64,000 bases of DNA from Sporosarcina sp. ACRSL (GTDB lineage: Bacteria; Bacillota; Bacilli; Bacillales_A; Planococcaceae): the NCBI RefSeq assembly GCF_022346605.1, contig NZ_JAKRNT010000006.1, positions 62,001 to 126,000 of the forward strand, given 5' to 3'. A model generated the notes under the pieces. It was not told the DNA's origin. It worked only from the letters and a program-made list of their open reading frames with translations, and made no database searches. The translations under genes were made by a program, and so were the position numbers. Shown one piece after another: positions 23,774-32,016 of this stretch. Every line of letters begins with the position of its first letter. The first letter of the stretch is position 1.

Positions 23774-24157
23774 TCAGTGAGTCGACTCTATTAGCTCGCC
23801 ATTTTCTGTACTCACATAGTAATAAGCCCCCCATAACTTACCTGGAGTTGACATTCTTACAAAATAAACCAACATGTCTCTGTCATATTTTATTGAGTAA
23901 ACACTTCTCAATAACGCTGGTTCCTCTTCCCATAAGACAACAGATTTATGACCATCAACTACGGCTTGACGAAGAGCAATCTCAATAGCTTCTTCTTCAG
24001 TAATATTCACAGGGTCATCCCCTGGATTTTTTATTTCCACATTTTCATTTAAGCTTGTCTTTGAATCGTCAACACATCCATATAGAACTAGTAAAGTGAA
24101 AGCCAATAGTATTGCCTTTTTAAGCGTAAACATGTTTCTCATCTCTAACATCTTCAT
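23774..24157 (-). CDS. Lipoprotein, possibly with a PepSY-like domain
   Basis: A 127-residue protein with a lipoprotein signal ending LLVLYGC (Cys28). The mature part contains NITEEEAIEIALRQAVVDG, the start of many PepSY/YpeB domains, followed by two strands. Such small lipoproteins may inhibit proteases; function unproven. ATG at 24157 is behind GGGAGGAA. No cassette site is visible on its 3' side (23622-23773). Confidence 0.65.
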   Translation of the reverse strand: MKMLEMRNMFTLKKAILLAFTLLVLYGCVDDSKTSLNENVEIKNPGDDPVNITEEEAIEIALRQAVVDGHKSVVLWEEEPALLRSVYSIKYDRDMLVYFVRMSTPGKLWGAYYYVSTENGELIESTH

Positions 24158-24175
24158 CGCAATTCCTCCCGTTTT

Positions 24176-24286
24176 CTTATACCACTAACCAGCTCCTTTA
24201 ATTGAACAAGAAAACAGATGACTTTAAGCAGTTCAAGAAAAAAAAGTGCCATTCTAGTTTATTAGAAAAGCACCCATTCCACACTA
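24176..24286 (-). repeat. Cassette repeat (A plus worn B)
   Basis: Site A is at 24176-24210 and a worn B (TTTATTAGAAAAGCACCCAT) at about 24258-24277. The region between has A-rich runs but no clear standard hairpin. Confidence 0.65.
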
Positions 24287-24332
24287 CAATTTACATATCT
24301 TAACTTATTCAACACCATCGCAAGAAAACCTC

Positions 24333-24367
24333 CTTCTTCAACTAACCCGCACCGTTAGTTCAAGAAG
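24333..24367 (-). repeat. Cassette A site alone
   Basis: Site A with 13-bp arms (CTTCTTCAACTAA/TTAGTTCAAGAAG, one mismatch). The next gene's stop begins 5 bp away and no B is present. Only 46 bp separate it from the previous repeat. Confidence 0.75.
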
Positions 24368-24372
24368 AAATG

Positions 24373-24692
24373 CTACTGCCGTCTTGTTGGAGTCCAATAG
24401 GGGACAAGTTTATTAACCCTCTCCGCTTTCTGATCCCACAAGTAATCGAACGTCACAAGTATTTTCCCTTCTCTCTTCCCGCCTTTTTTCCACGCTTGTA
24501 AGTGTACCGAATCTCGGTTTCGGTTTGTTGAACAAGTGTGACCTTACCGAAATTATGTTCAAGGTGTTCAATCAATTCTTCGGGAAGCCAAGTTGAAAAT
24601 CCACCCATATACTCCCCATGCTCTTCTTTTTCGTCGTCAATCTTAAAACGGATTATGGCAAGGGGATTACAATCAAAAAGACCATCTAACAT
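24373..24692 (-). pseudogene. Unknown small protein, frameshifted
   Basis: An acidic and then basic 79-residue frame ends KGKYL. The neighbouring frame continues KILVTFDYLWDQKAERVNKL and VPYWTPTRRQ to a stop at 24373. Adding one A to the A6 run of GGAAAAAAGG near 24487 joins both into about 106 residues. No family recognised. It has no signal peptide. Confidence 0.55.
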
Positions 24693-24753
24693 AATTATTA
24701 TCCTCCTCTAAATTAAACGTTCACGTGAAGTATCCAGCCAAACCTCAGTCTCT

Positions 24754-25785
24754 TTAGTTAAACGTGATTAACTCTTCTAACACAGCATCTAGAAAGTCTT
24801 CTTCAAACCTATAAAAGTGTTTACCTTCAATTATTGCGTCTGCAATCATTCCTTCACTTACCGATAACGATTCGACAGCATTGATCTCCAGTTGATGATC
24901 TACCAAATAGTCAAGTGAGGTATTGGCTTCTACTTGAGTAAGCAGTTCTTTTAATTGTGGTAGTGGAAGTTCATCTTCTGTTTTAGTCATAACAGCATTC
25001 AGTAGGTTTACTAGGTCTTTTTCATCCAAGCTGGTCCCCTCTGTAGCAGCCATCATTAATGCCACAACTTCTTCTCCGTCAAAACGATGCGTTCCTTTTT
25101 CGAAGTCAAATGCAACGTTTGTGATCGCTCTTATTCGAATATCTTCTTGCAAGTTGTACTCTATGCCATTCACGGAATCAATTAGCGCTGAAATGGTTTC
25201 TAAATCGATGACCGTATAATAATTAATCGGGAAATCCAATAGTTTGGAAACAGTCGTTTTAACATTTTCAGCACCGCCATACTGATAAGCAAATAATAAG
25301 TTATCGTACAAAGCAGTCCCATCAGCATTTTCCGCTACAGGTGCATACGTGCCATGAGGGAGCGAGACGACTTTCATCATCTTTTTATCTTTATGATAAG
25401 TAAGTAACAGATTAAGATAGATTCGATTATCCATCTCCTTAGACTTCACCGTGAGTAAAGTTGTTAAATATTCAGCTTCCTCAACTGCCGACTCACTTGC
25501 ATCACTGCTAGTAGATGCTGTATTGAAATCGTTACTGATGTATGCTTGATTAGCGTTTTCAGGGAAGATCGATGGAATGAACAAAAATATGCACAAGCTC
25601 ACTACCAATAAAGACGCTGTAAGTGGAAGGAGTTTTTTTGAAGAAGGAACTGCGGATATTTTTCTCACATCATTCTTCTCTAGTTTATGTATTTGTTCGA
25701 ACACTGCTTTCCGGTCTTCTTTCGTAAATCTTAGGTCTTGATCAGCCGTATTATACAACGTATCCCTTACACGTTTATCTTTCAT
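24754..25785 (-). CDS. Membrane anti-sigma factor with an LCP-like outer domain
   Basis: A 343-residue single-pass protein. Residues 1-45 form a charged cytoplasmic head, followed by a membrane helix at about 50-71. The outer part from about 100 has features of LytR-CpsA-Psr domains: TLLTVKSK, LPHGTYAPV, ALYDNLLFAYQYGGAENVKT, YTVIDLETISALIDSVNGIE. The key arginines used by LCP transferases for pyrophosphate are not clearly present, so I call it LCP-like. Its start overlaps the sigma gene by 11 bp, which supports an anti-sigma role. Confidence 0.75.
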   Translation of the reverse strand: MKDKRVRDTLYNTADQDLRFTKEDRKAVFEQIHKLEKNDVRKISAVPSSKKLLPLTASLLVVSLCIFLFIPSIFPENANQAYISNDFNTASTSSDASESAVEEAEYLTTLLTVKSKEMDNRIYLNLLLTYHKDKKMMKVVSLPHGTYAPVAENADGTALYDNLLFAYQYGGAENVKTTVSKLLDFPINYYTVIDLETISALIDSVNGIEYNLQEDIRIRAITNVAFDFEKGTHRFDGEEVVALMMAATEGTSLDEKDLVNLLNAVMTKTEDELPLPQLKELLTQVEANTSLDYLVDHQLEINAVESLSVSEGMIADAIIEGKHFYRFEEDFLDAVLEELITFN

Positions 25786-26332
25786 TGAGCTTCGCCTCCC
25801 TTATCACCGGTTCTAATTTTTGTTTTGCCCTTCTTAGACGGGTTTTCACTGTATTAACTGGAATATCCAAAATGACAGCCATCTCGTTTATCTTTAATGA
25901 CTCGTAATAGTAGAGATAGACCACTTCCCGATACACTTTTGGAATAGAAAAAAGTGTTTCTTTCATTTCTTCGCTATCGTATTTACCTATAACCGTTTTC
26001 TCTACAGATGGAGATATGGACCTTGCCGTTTCATTTATAAAACTTTTGACTTGTACCATTTTGTAATTCCAGCTTTTTAAGTAATCTTTACAACCGTTAA
26101 TGGTTATACGATAGAGCCATGTTTTTATATGCGAATCATTTTTAAACGAATCAAGGTTTTTGTAGCATTTGATAAATGTATCTTGAACCATATCCTTAGC
26201 AATCTCTGTATCTTTCACATAAGAAAATGCTAATCGTACCAACTCATTACCATATTCAATCATCACTTTTTCTAATAAAAAATCTTTTTCTTCTTTTTCC
26301 AATCGACGATCCTCCCCTTCAAACCGCTTCAA
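25775..26332 (-). CDS. ECF RNA polymerase sigma factor
   Basis: A 185-residue sigma-70-like protein of the extracytoplasmic-function class. Region 2 is visible as RLAFSYVKDTEIAKDMVQDT and TWLYRITINGCKDYLK, region 4 as SIPKVYREVVYLYYYESLKI and EMAVILDIPVNTVKTRLRRA. It begins the operon with its anti-sigma partner. Known relatives respond to cell-wall or antimicrobial stress. ATG at 26332 follows GGGGAGGA. Confidence 0.88.
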   Translation of the reverse strand: MKRFEGEDRRLEKEEKDFLLEKVMIEYGNELVRLAFSYVKDTEIAKDMVQDTFIKCYKNLDSFKNDSHIKTWLYRITINGCKDYLKSWNYKMVQVKSFINETARSISPSVEKTVIGKYDSEEMKETLFSIPKVYREVVYLYYYESLKINEMAVILDIPVNTVKTRLRRAKQKLEPVIREAKLNER

Positions 26333-26452
26333 ATTCTGCTATTAGACGACTACTAAATCATAATAGTTTCAATTTTTCTATAAATAGTCAACTTTAAAAA
26401 GGTTTTATGCTATGCTACTAAAAAAGTTAGGATTTTCCGAGGAGGCTATTAC

Positions 26453-27898
26453 TTGTTCATTCGAAAGCTAATGTTGACCTTTGGAACACTTGTCATTGCA
26501 TGCAGTTTACTCGTTACACAGGCAAGCGCCGCAATTACAAGCCATTTCACAGATGTACCGACGACAAAGCCTTATGCGAATGCGGTGTATGAACTTGCAG
26601 ACCGGAATATTATTGGTGGGTATGAAGATGGGACATTCAAGCCAGCAGCTTCTATCACACGTGGACAGGCCGCAGCCATCATCGCAAAGTTGAGGAATCT
26701 GGATACGAGGAATGTGAAGGATCCCGGATTCAAGGATGTGTCTCCATCTCTATGGAGTTATGGTGCAATTGCAGCACTCGCTAACGAGGGAATCATTAAT
26801 GGATACGGAGATGGTCGGTTCGGGCCAAATGACTCGATTACACGGGCCCAGATGGCTTCGATTCTTGTGAAAGCTTTTGACCTGCCTTTCTATTACTACA
26901 GTAGTAGTGAAAATCCATTCACAGACACTCAGAGACTAGGCAGCCACCAAGTGAACATCAATATTCTATACAAGATGGGGATCACGTCAGGGACCTCTCC
27001 TACGACATTCAGTCCGAACTCCCCAATTTCAAGGGCGCAGGCAGCTGTCCTCATCACAAAGACAGAGAAAGTCGAGGCAACGATCGTTACGTTCAAAGCA
27101 GCTAACTTTGGATGGAATTCCATCTATACCTACACTCGATATCAAGGACAAAACGATATCATTCATGCAGTTCCAAGCAATCAAACCGATTGGAAAGAAA
27201 TTCGACTCATTCCTATGCGAGAAGGCACGACAACCTTCTCAATGGTTGGGAGTACGAGAGATCCTGTAACAGGAGAGGATTCGCATGACGATTATCGCAA
27301 GTATTATGTGCATGTAACAAAAGAGAACGAGCAATTGAAACTTACAGTTGAAGAATCGGAAGAGGATATCCTTCCCACTGAAGTTCAACTCCTATCTACG
27401 AAAGAGCAAGTGAAAAAGATATCACTGGCCACTCTGGAAGGTGAAATCATTCAACAGGAAGTGAAGCTCAATACGTGCAGCTCCGAATTTTACCGACACC
27501 TTGACACCTGTTTTTCAATAAACAATCCTGGTGATTATATCGCGACAGTCCATTACCCTGACGGAAAAGAAGTTCGCCATGCCATCAGGGCATCTGTACA
27601 TGAGTCGAGCTTCTACCTAGCCGTTCAATCGTTTGAAGAGCGACCGACTGTAACGATTGATCTTGGAGGCTCAGCCAGTGAACTTGGAGATCATGTCATT
27701 CCGAAGGGTGGAGAAAAAGTTGCCCTTGTAAAGAGAGATAAAAATTCAACAGCATTCAACATTGAAGGCGTATCGGAAGGGAGTTTGCGAGTGACCTTCC
27801 CAAATAGCACCGGTGCTATTGAGGAATTAAATATAAGGGTCCTCAAACTGGGACCAATTGTAAATGTTTTAGCAACCAAATCGGACAAGTACCATTAA
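26453..27898 (+). CDS. S-layer homology (SLH) domain surface protein
   Basis: A 481-residue exported protein. TTG start 7 nt after GAGGAGG; signal peptide cleaved after about ASA26. Three SLH domains follow (HFTDVPTTKPYANAVYELAD; GFKDVSPSLWSYGAIAALAN; PFTDTQRLGSHQVNINILYK), each ending in an ITRGQAAAI/ITRAQMASI/ISRAQAAVL motif. SLH domains bind pyruvylated cell-wall polymer. The remaining 270 residues are beta-rich with two cysteines in a CSSEFYRHLDTC loop. One of the few plus-strand genes in the array. Confidence 0.88.
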   Translation: MFIRKLMLTFGTLVIACSLLVTQASAAITSHFTDVPTTKPYANAVYELADRNIIGGYEDGTFKPAASITRGQAAAIIAKLRNLDTRNVKDPGFKDVSPSLWSYGAIAALANEGIINGYGDGRFGPNDSITRAQMASILVKAFDLPFYYYSSSENPFTDTQRLGSHQVNINILYKMGITSGTSPTTFSPNSPISRAQAAVLITKTEKVEATIVTFKAANFGWNSIYTYTRYQGQNDIIHAVPSNQTDWKEIRLIPMREGTTTFSMVGSTRDPVTGEDSHDDYRKYYVHVTKENEQLKLTVEESEEDILPTEVQLLSTKEQVKKISLATLEGEIIQQEVKLNTCSSEFYRHLDTCFSINNPGDYIATVHYPDGKEVRHAIRASVHESSFYLAVQSFEERPTVTIDLGGSASELGDHVIPKGGEKVALVKRDKNSTAFNIEGVSEGSLRVTFPNSTGAIEELNIRVLKLGPIVNVLATKSDKYH

Positions 27899-27904
27899 TC
27901 TCGC

Positions 27905-27940
27905 CACCCCTTAACTAGTAAAACCGGTTAGGGGGTTTTC
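27905..27940 (+). terminator. Terminator of the SLH gene
   Basis: CCCCTTAAC pairs with GGTTAGGGG (one bulge), followed by GTTTTCTTTG. Confidence 0.7.
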
Positions 27941-28032
27941 TTTGTTTATCGTTGACGATAAGTGAAAAGAAATGGACATAAAAGTGGAGTTGACATACTG
28001 ATTCATTGAGCTGGTGGTATAAACAGCAAATT

Positions 28033-28060
28033 AAAAAACGCTCTATCTGAGCGTTTTTTT
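28033..28060. terminator. Bidirectional terminator hairpin
   Basis: AAAAAACGCTC-TATCT-GAGCGTTTTTTT: a perfect stem with T-runs on both strands, between the SLH gene and the plsY-like gene. Confidence 0.75.
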
Positions 28061-28078
28061 AGTAACTTGACCAACCCA

Positions 28079-28108
28079 ATTCAACAAAATCACCCGTTAG
28101 CTTAACAG
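28079..28108 (-). repeat. Cassette B site alone
   Basis: TTCAACAAAATCACCCGTTA then GCTTAACAG matches B. The A site is absent, replaced by the bidirectional terminator. Confidence 0.65.
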
Positions 28109-28110
28109 TA

Positions 28111-28707
28111 TTAATTTCGAGCTATTTTGTTCTCTGTTCCATTTACAATTCTTTTTATATTTTGTCGATGCAGAATAATGATTGATACGCTTATTAGGAG
28201 AGAAAGTGCTACGATCACTTTATCTTCAAAAATAAGACTGTATACGAATAAAGCTATACTGGCCAACATCGAACTTAGTGATACATACTTAGTAAATAGT
28301 AGAGTTAACACAAACACCACAAAACCAACAAAAACACCTAAAGGAGTCAAAAACAAGAAAACTCCAGTTGCTGTTGCAACAGCCTTTCCACCTTTAAAAC
28401 TAGCAAAGACTGAAAATATGTGACCTAATATGGCTAATAAACCACATACAATAGGGTTAACTGTAGAACTAAGTATTAGGGGAAGTAAACATGCAAATGT
28501 ACCTTTTAATATATCAGCACTTGCAACTATTACTCCTGCTTTTATGCCTAAAACTCTATAAGCATTGGTTGCACCCAGATTACCACTACCGTAATCACGA
28601 ATATCTTTCTTATAAAACATTTTACCGATTACTAAAGCAAATGAGATTGAGCCAATTAAATAACTTAGAATCAAAGTTAAAATGTTCAAAGTATTTTCTC
28701 CTAACAT
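28111..28707 (-). CDS. plsY: PlsY-family glycerol-3-phosphate acyltransferase
   Basis: A 198-residue protein of full PlsY length with five to six helices. The family motifs are present: YLIGSISFALVIGK, GSGNLGATNAYRVLG, GHIFSVFASFKGGKAVATA and HRQNIKRI. PlsY transfers acyl from acyl-phosphate to glycerol-3-phosphate, the first step of phospholipid synthesis. A housekeeping copy would normally be elsewhere, next to parEC or alone, so this cassette-borne copy is probably an extra one. Confidence 0.88.
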   Translation of the reverse strand: MLGENTLNILTLILSYLIGSISFALVIGKMFYKKDIRDYGSGNLGATNAYRVLGIKAGVIVASADILKGTFACLLPLILSSTVNPIVCGLLAILGHIFSVFASFKGGKAVATATGVFLFLTPLGVFVGFVVFVLTLLFTKYVSLSSMLASIALFVYSLIFEDKVIVALSLLISVSIIILHRQNIKRIVNGTENKIARN

Positions 28708-28756
28708 AGTTTGTTAAGTACGTATTTCTATTAATTGCAGCTGATTTCCTGCAATC

Positions 28757-28848
28757 CTTTTTACATTAAATTGCCTTGTTAGTTAATTAGTCAGACAAAA
28801 AAGCATTAATCCTTTTGGATCAATGCCATACACTAGTGGGCTTAAGTA
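28757..28848 (-). repeat. Cassette repeat (A+B), GGATC hairpin variant
   Basis: Worn A at 28757-28790, terminator GGCATTGATCC/GGATTAATGC with T6 on the minus strand, and worn B at 28812-28848. Confidence 0.7.
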
Positions 28849-28884
28849 TTAGTCTAGAATACAATTGTCATTTGTACATTTAAT

Positions 28885-28975
28885 CGTCTATATAACTAAC
28901 ATGCTTCGTACTTCAACAACAAATGAGCCCGAGCAACTCAACGATCATAAAGTATAGCACCGTTGGTTGAAGAGG
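28885..28975 (-). repeat. Second, adjacent cassette repeat (A+B)
   Basis: Worn A at 28885-28920 and B at 28945-28975. Only 36 bp separate it from the previous repeat, so the interval is an emptied cassette or a deletion scar. Confidence 0.6.
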
Positions 28976-28990
28976 AGAAGCGCACACCAG

Positions 28991-29518
28991 TCACGTTATG
29001 GAATTGGCGATGCTTACTAATATCTCCTGTGTCACTAGATCTGAAATTCTTTTATCAATCAACAAGGTATATTGCCACCCTTCCTTTTCTAAAACTAAGA
29101 GATTAAACCCTGAAAATGCCGTGGTGGTGAAAATCGACTGACTCCCATCTTCCAATATAGCTTTCCGCTCAATTTGTTCTTCTCTAATTTCCAATCCGTA
29201 TTCGATAGGCCGGATCCGTATCAAAAAATGATTTTGGGGTGAATCCTTGTTAATAAAAAACACTTCCAGATGATCATTTTCATTTCCTTCTAAGTCACTG
29301 AATCTCCCCATGCTGTGGGTAAAAGGAATTGGGGGTAGTTGTGTTGGCAATCCAATTTTCCTCTTGAAATGATCTTCACCCTCTTGTACCGCCTTAGAAA
29401 CTTCTTTATACCCTCCCTTAATGTAAACCTCTCCAAACGAATCACTATCTGCATTTACCTCTTCTAATAGGACAAAACAAATTAAAGCAATGGTCATCAT
29501 AACAATTAAATTTCTCAT
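28991..29518 (-). CDS. Secreted protein of unknown function
   Basis: A 175-residue protein with a short signal peptide (MRNLIVMMTIALICFVLLEE, possible cleavage after VNA23). The mature part reads GGYKEVSKAVQEGEDHFKRK then LPTQLPPIPFTHSMGRF, a layout seen in DUF4367-like domains of anti-sigma-type proteins. The match is not certain. No cysteine, no second membrane segment. Confidence 0.65.
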   Translation of the reverse strand: MRNLIVMMTIALICFVLLEEVNADSDSFGEVYIKGGYKEVSKAVQEGEDHFKRKIGLPTQLPPIPFTHSMGRFSDLEGNENDHLEVFFINKDSPQNHFLIRIRPIEYGLEIREEQIERKAILEDGSQSIFTTTAFSGFNLLVLEKEGWQYTLLIDKRISDLVTQEILVSIANSIT

Positions 29519-29559
29519 AGAAATTCCACTCCTTTTTATAAGTATTCACAAGAACTCTC

Positions 29560-29728
29560 CTTTTAACGAAGACACTCAATAAGAAAAAGCTGCCATAAAA
29601 GGCAGCTGAATCTTCATTACATTTTTAGTTACGTTAACGATGTGGATTATGGTCAATAAACTCATCAAATTCCTACGCTAGCTAAGCAACCCATGATCTT
29701 TAACTAAAGCACCCGTTAGTTTAATAAG
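29560..29728 (-). repeat. Split cassette repeat (A remnant, hairpin, B)
   Basis: A-remnant CACTCAATAAG at about 29573-29583 and the perfect hairpin AGCTGCC-TTTTAT-GGCAGCT with T5 on the minus strand (29585-29607). Then 90 bp of unassigned sequence and a clean B site at 29698-29728. Confidence 0.65.
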
Positions 29729-29807
29729 GGTACCTGCTATATGGACGTCATTAAAGGAATAGCTTATAACTTTCATTGGAGTTAATGAACAATGATTTAT
29801 CATTACA

Positions 29808-30692
29808 TTAAGGATTTTCGTTTAAGTCGTTTATTACCTGAATAGCTTCATCAACATGTGACACATCAAAGATTTCAACGTTTGCCTTTATCTCTTTTTG
29901 TAGTGTTGCCACTTCTTCAGCGTTTTTACTTGGGACGATCATAAATGGAATACCTGCTTTTTCAGTAATCTGTATTTTTTCTTTTAACCCCCCGACTCTA
30001 AGCACATCACCATTTTTATTAATTGCACCAGTAACCGCAATAGGAACTTGATTTTCGAAATCTCCTTTTTTGAACCGACCACTTAATACTAAACTTAGCC
30101 CTGCACTCTCTCCAGCGGTATTGGGACGATTTAGGAATGTCTTAAGCCATTCATCTTCCTGTCCTAAATATAGAGCCACCTTTTCTTTAGTCTCTTCTGG
30201 TGAAAGTTCTTTTCGAAGATGTAGCCATGTTAGTAGCTGTCTATTCTTTACACCGTAAATAATTCTGTTATTCATTTCGATTACGGACAGTACATCAACA
30301 TGCTGTTTAGTCAATAGCTCCTCTACCGCATGTTTACTTTCTTCCTCTCTTACATACATTGTATTTATCCCTATTGAATAGATCATAGAACCCTCTAATG
30401 CCTCAACAGGATCTAAATATCCATAAGCAATATGTGATGCTGTATAGTATCCTATTAGTGGAAATTCATAGCAAAATAATACAAAGATGATGGAAGTAGA
30501 AATTGCGATATTAATAACACGTTTTTTTTGAGCAACAGCTAAGACAATTAAACTGATAAATAATATTAATACACTTATAAACAATAATAATAAAAATATT
30601 AATTCATTGATGACATCTTGAATATATAAGAACAGAAATAAAAGGTAAAAAAGTAATGAAAAAATAACTGTTGTAATCCAAGATTTATTCAT
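29808..30692 (-). CDS. Membrane-anchored Lon-like (S16) protease
   Basis: A 294-residue protein. The first 90 residues hold two to three membrane helices. The C-terminal domain has the catalytic Ser of Lon proteases in AGESAGLSLVLS (about residue 196) and the catalytic Lys in VGGLKEKIQITEKAG (about residue 237). VPIAVTGAINKNGDVLRVGG is the strand leading to it. No ATPase domain is present, as in YlbL-type proteins of Bacillus, but a PDZ domain is not visible. It should cleave membrane-associated or outer proteins. Substrate unknown. Confidence 0.8.
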   Translation of the reverse strand: MNKSWITTVIFSLLFYLLFLFLYIQDVINELIFLLLLFISVLILFISLIVLAVAQKKRVINIAISTSIIFVLFCYEFPLIGYYTASHIAYGYLDPVEALEGSMIYSIGINTMYVREEESKHAVEELLTKQHVDVLSVIEMNNRIIYGVKNRQLLTWLHLRKELSPEETKEKVALYLGQEDEWLKTFLNRPNTAGESAGLSLVLSGRFKKGDFENQVPIAVTGAINKNGDVLRVGGLKEKIQITEKAGIPFMIVPSKNAEEVATLQKEIKANVEIFDVSHVDEAIQVINDLNENP

Positions 30693-30826
30693 TTTGTAAC
30701 CATGCCCCCTTTTTATCTGATTATGTATTCTTCAGTAACCACCCTTCTGCTTTCTTTAATACGTTCTACATGAAGGGAAGTTCCAATTTTAAATAAAAAT
30801 CCCTATTTTTCTGAAAATCCATTTTT

Positions 30827-30920
30827 CTTATTGAATTAAACTGCCTCGTTAGTTGAACAAGAAAAAAGAGCCGTCTTAGCAGCTCCGATCTTCAAGTAAA
30901 GCACCTGTTAGCAAAAAAAG
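30827..30920 (-). repeat. Cassette recombination-site repeat (A+B), near-canonical
   Basis: Site A at 30827-30861, terminator GAGCTGCTAAGACGGCTC with T6 on the minus strand, and B at 30890-30920 with a worn right arm. Confidence 0.83.
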
Positions 30921-30924
30921 TGCA

Positions 30925-31248
30925 TTATAGTCGTTGCTTTTCTTCTTTTGTACTTTTAGATTTGATTAGCGAATAAATATCTTTGACATGAAGTACAAGC
31001 AACCCTATCATAAGCAACCAAACAAAATGTACTTTGTAACCAAAATCGTCCAGCATATATTCACGATATTTAAACGTAAAGTAGCAAATAAATATAAATA
31101 ATAGCAGGTCCCAGACTACGTTCACTATTTCTTTTAGTTCTTTTTTGTCATTCAGTAATCCAGTTAAGATTAGCCTCACGATTAGAAAGGCTGCGAGTGC
31201 ACTTGGATAATTTGACATATCTACATGAAAACCACGAAAAGCATCCAT
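30925..31248 (-). CDS. Small three-helix membrane protein
   Basis: A 107-residue protein with three hydrophobic segments (about 15-32, 45-62 and 73-91) and a lysine-rich C-terminus (KSKSTKEEKQRL). No family recognised. GGAGGTTATCA precedes the ATG. Single-gene cassette. Confidence 0.7.
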   Translation of the reverse strand: MDAFRGFHVDMSNYPSALAAFLIVRLILTGLLNDKKELKEIVNVVWDLLLFIFICYFTFKYREYMLDDFGYKVHFVWLLMIGLLVLHVKDIYSLIKSKSTKEEKQRL

Positions 31249-31299
31249 TGATAACCTCCTTTATTTTGATGTCCGACTTTTTTTGAAATCATTTAATAA

Positions 31300-31353
31300 A
31301 GTGCCGTCTAAGCAGCTCTGATCCTTGAGTAAAGCACCCGTTAGTTGAAGAAG
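31300..31353 (-). repeat. Cassette repeat, partial hairpin plus B
   Basis: TGCCGTCTAAGCAGCTC is half of the standard terminator with the A-run lost, followed by a clean B site at 31323-31353. A is missing. Confidence 0.7.
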
Positions 31354-31445
31354 AAACTCAGAATCTTTAATCATAAGAAAACAAGGCAACCTCACTAGGA
31401 TCACTTAATTCCGTGTCCTATCAAAATCTTCCAAAGTGAAATTTA

Positions 31446-31871
31446 TTATTTAAACCAATTAAAGAAACCGCCACTATCGTTATTATCAGTACTTTGTTTC
31501 TCTGCCTGTTCAATTTTTTCTAATAAATTTTTCCTAGTATTGTCCCATTTGTCCTCAACTTCACTCGACCAATCAGAAGTATAGTGCAATGAATTTGCTT
31601 TTATGTACGCTGCACCATAATCCCCATTATCAATATCTATTATTATTTCATCCACTTCATCCACCTTAGCCTCGAGCCTTTTTTCTTCGCTTACGGATTT
31701 AACATACATAGACCCAAATAAAACCACAAATAATAACACGAATACTGATATAGCAATTACACTGCTTATTAATTTTCTATTACTCTCATTATTTATATGT
31801 TTTACTTTATTATCGAGTCTATAACGTTGATGTTCATACTGCTTATCTCTCATTCGTTCATAATGTTCCAT
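31446..31871 (-). CDS. Single-pass membrane protein with acidic outer domain
   Basis: A 141-residue protein: a highly charged cytoplasmic head (MRDKQYEHQRYRLDNKVKH), a membrane helix at about 34-55, then a helical outer part with SVSEEKRLEAKVDEVDEIII and a serine/asparagine tail ending GGFFNWFK. Unknown family; the head-helix-tetratricopeptide-like tail layout is common in Bacillales stress proteins. Its upstream side has only a faint site remnant. Confidence 0.65.
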   Translation of the reverse strand: MEHYERMRDKQYEHQRYRLDNKVKHINNESNRKLISSVIAISVFVLLFVVLFGSMYVKSVSEEKRLEAKVDEVDEIIIDIDNGDYGAAYIKANSLHYTSDWSSEVEDKWDNTRKNLLEKIEQAEKQSTDNNDSGGFFNWFK

Positions 31872-31979
31872 TTTTTTAATTGAACTTTTGCGTTAATAGA
31901 TGTTTCACTTAATTCTTCTAAGATCATTTTATGTCCACTATATTTACAAAAGAAAGTATCTATAGATTGTAATAGAAGA

Positions 31980-32013
31980 AGCCAACAGCAACGGTTGGCT
32001 ACTCCTTTTTCTG
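31980..32013. terminator. Hairpin between membrane protein and anti-sigma genes
   Basis: AGCCAAC-N7-GTTGGCT stem at 31980-32000. The plus strand continues ACTCCTTTTT, the minus strand TTCTTCT. Confidence 0.5.
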
Positions 32014-32016
32014 CTA

